Made by a program: the position numbers and the translations under genes. A DNA stretch of 64,000 nucleotides, taken from the NCBI GenBank assembly GCA_036172665.1, contig CM069873.1, positions 35,516,001 to 35,580,000 of the forward strand, in the 5' to 3' direction. This document shows, one piece after another, positions 63,918 to 64,000 of the stretch (its first letter is position 1; each line of letters opens with the position of its first letter). The stretch is from Prosopocoilus inquinatus (Eukaryota; Arthropoda; Insecta; Coleoptera; Lucanidae). The notes beneath the pieces are model-generated. The model worked only from the letters and a program-made list of their open reading frames with translations, had not been told where the DNA came from and searched no databases.

Positions 63918-64000
63918 TGAGATACAAAGTTCTCGGACGCAGCAGAAGCTGGAAATAGTTTTAATCGAAACAACACGCATTACCGTTGTTCCTGTGATGT
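63918..64000. repeat. Partial monomer 430 at the window edge
   Basis: The first 83 bp of a monomer (AAAGTTCTCGG, TTTTAATCG, ATTACCG type) cut by the window end. The same type follows the CTATAGTAAC monomer at 58715 and 62142, so the array is expected to continue with that pattern. Confidence 0.9.

Larger units (their letters stand above)
1..64000. repeat. 149-bp satellite DNA array filling the window
   Basis: Seen: one motif recurs every 149 bp from the first base to the last, always in the same orientation. The word TGAGATAC (or a close variant) starts at 1, 150, 299 and 448, and the last start is 63918. The span 1-63918 equals 429 x 149 minus 4, and the ten indels listed separately sum to exactly -4. 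Neighbouring monomers differ at a limited set of positions, so they form recognisable types arranged in higher-order patterns. No unrelated DNA interrupts the array, and both ends of the window lie inside it, so the true array is longer. Inference: constitutive heterochromatin, pericentromeric, centromeric or subtelomeric, of a eukaryote. The monomer is close to nucleosome-core length. Assembly collapse or expansion cannot be excluded in DNA this repetitive. The family is not one I recognise. Confidence 0.98.

Noticed and set aside
1..64000. Tandem-repeat protein gene (surface or structural protein with about 50-residue repeats)
   Set aside because: The unit length is 149 (not divisible by 3), and stop codons occur in every frame within about 65 codons throughout.
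1..64000. CRISPR array
   Set aside because: Whole 149-bp units are repeated with no unique spacers. No short direct repeat alternates with variable spacers, and there are no cas genes.
1..64000. rRNA, tRNA or snRNA gene clusters repeated in tandem
   Set aside because: The monomer has no recognisable tRNA A/B boxes in the right arrangement, no CCA-end clover-leaf and no rRNA-like sequence. It is also too short for rDNA or typical 5S units with a coding part I could recognise.
1..64000. Telomeric or simple microsatellite repeats
   Set aside because: No run of short telomere-like units (such as TTAGG or TTAGGG) is present. TATCTA and CATC repeats inside the monomer are too short to count.

Overview
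The whole 64-kb window is one uninterrupted block of tandem satellite DNA. The repeat unit is 149 bp, about 40% G+C (59 of 149 in a typical monomer), always in the same orientation. I count 429 consecutive monomers, phased on the word TGAGATAC at position 1, plus an 83-bp partial monomer at the end (63918-64000). No gene, RNA gene, transposon, CRISPR array or non-repetitive spacer is present. The organism is almost certainly a eukaryote, because a long satellite with nested higher-order repeats is typical of pericentromeric or centromeric heterochromatin. CpG is not depleted (7 per typical monomer against about 5.8 expected from base composition), which suggests a genome with little CpG methylation, such as many insects or other invertebrates. 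I do not recognise the satellite and cannot name a species.

Layout. 1-3779 is a mosaic of short recurrences. 3780-7060 is a block found again at 22995-26125. 6175-11455 is copied, with one extra monomer, at 11835-17263. The last 17 monomers of that second copy are duplicated again in tandem (14733-17263 and 17264-19794). 19795-22994 holds a 7-monomer recurrence. 26466-30190 and 30191-33915 are a back-to-back duplication of exactly 25 monomers (3725 bp). 33916-36889 has 8- and 10-monomer recurrences, and 36890-38413 is a partial third copy of the 25-mer block. 38414-43669 contains dimer repeats and the largest insertion. 43670-48852 is a 24/25-monomer duplication with an 8-monomer duplication nested in it. 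48853-55711 has 3-, 4- and 12-monomer recurrences. 55712-64000 is a recently amplified zone with 15-, 17-, 6-, 23- and 27-monomer spacings.

Length is very strictly kept. Ten small indels (six 2-bp deletions at the same site, one each of -1, -8, +1 and +16 bp) account exactly for the net -4 bp between 429 x 149 and the observed span. All the duplication distances I measured fit the 149-bp register once these indels are included. Copies otherwise differ by point changes and by whole-monomer gains or losses at chimeric monomers, the expected result of unequal exchange or gene conversion. Two short dyads recur in the monomer: CAGC-N4-GCTG, and an imperfect AACAA/TTGTT stem with an ATTA loop. The few reading frames of 60-66 codons are accidents of the repeat.
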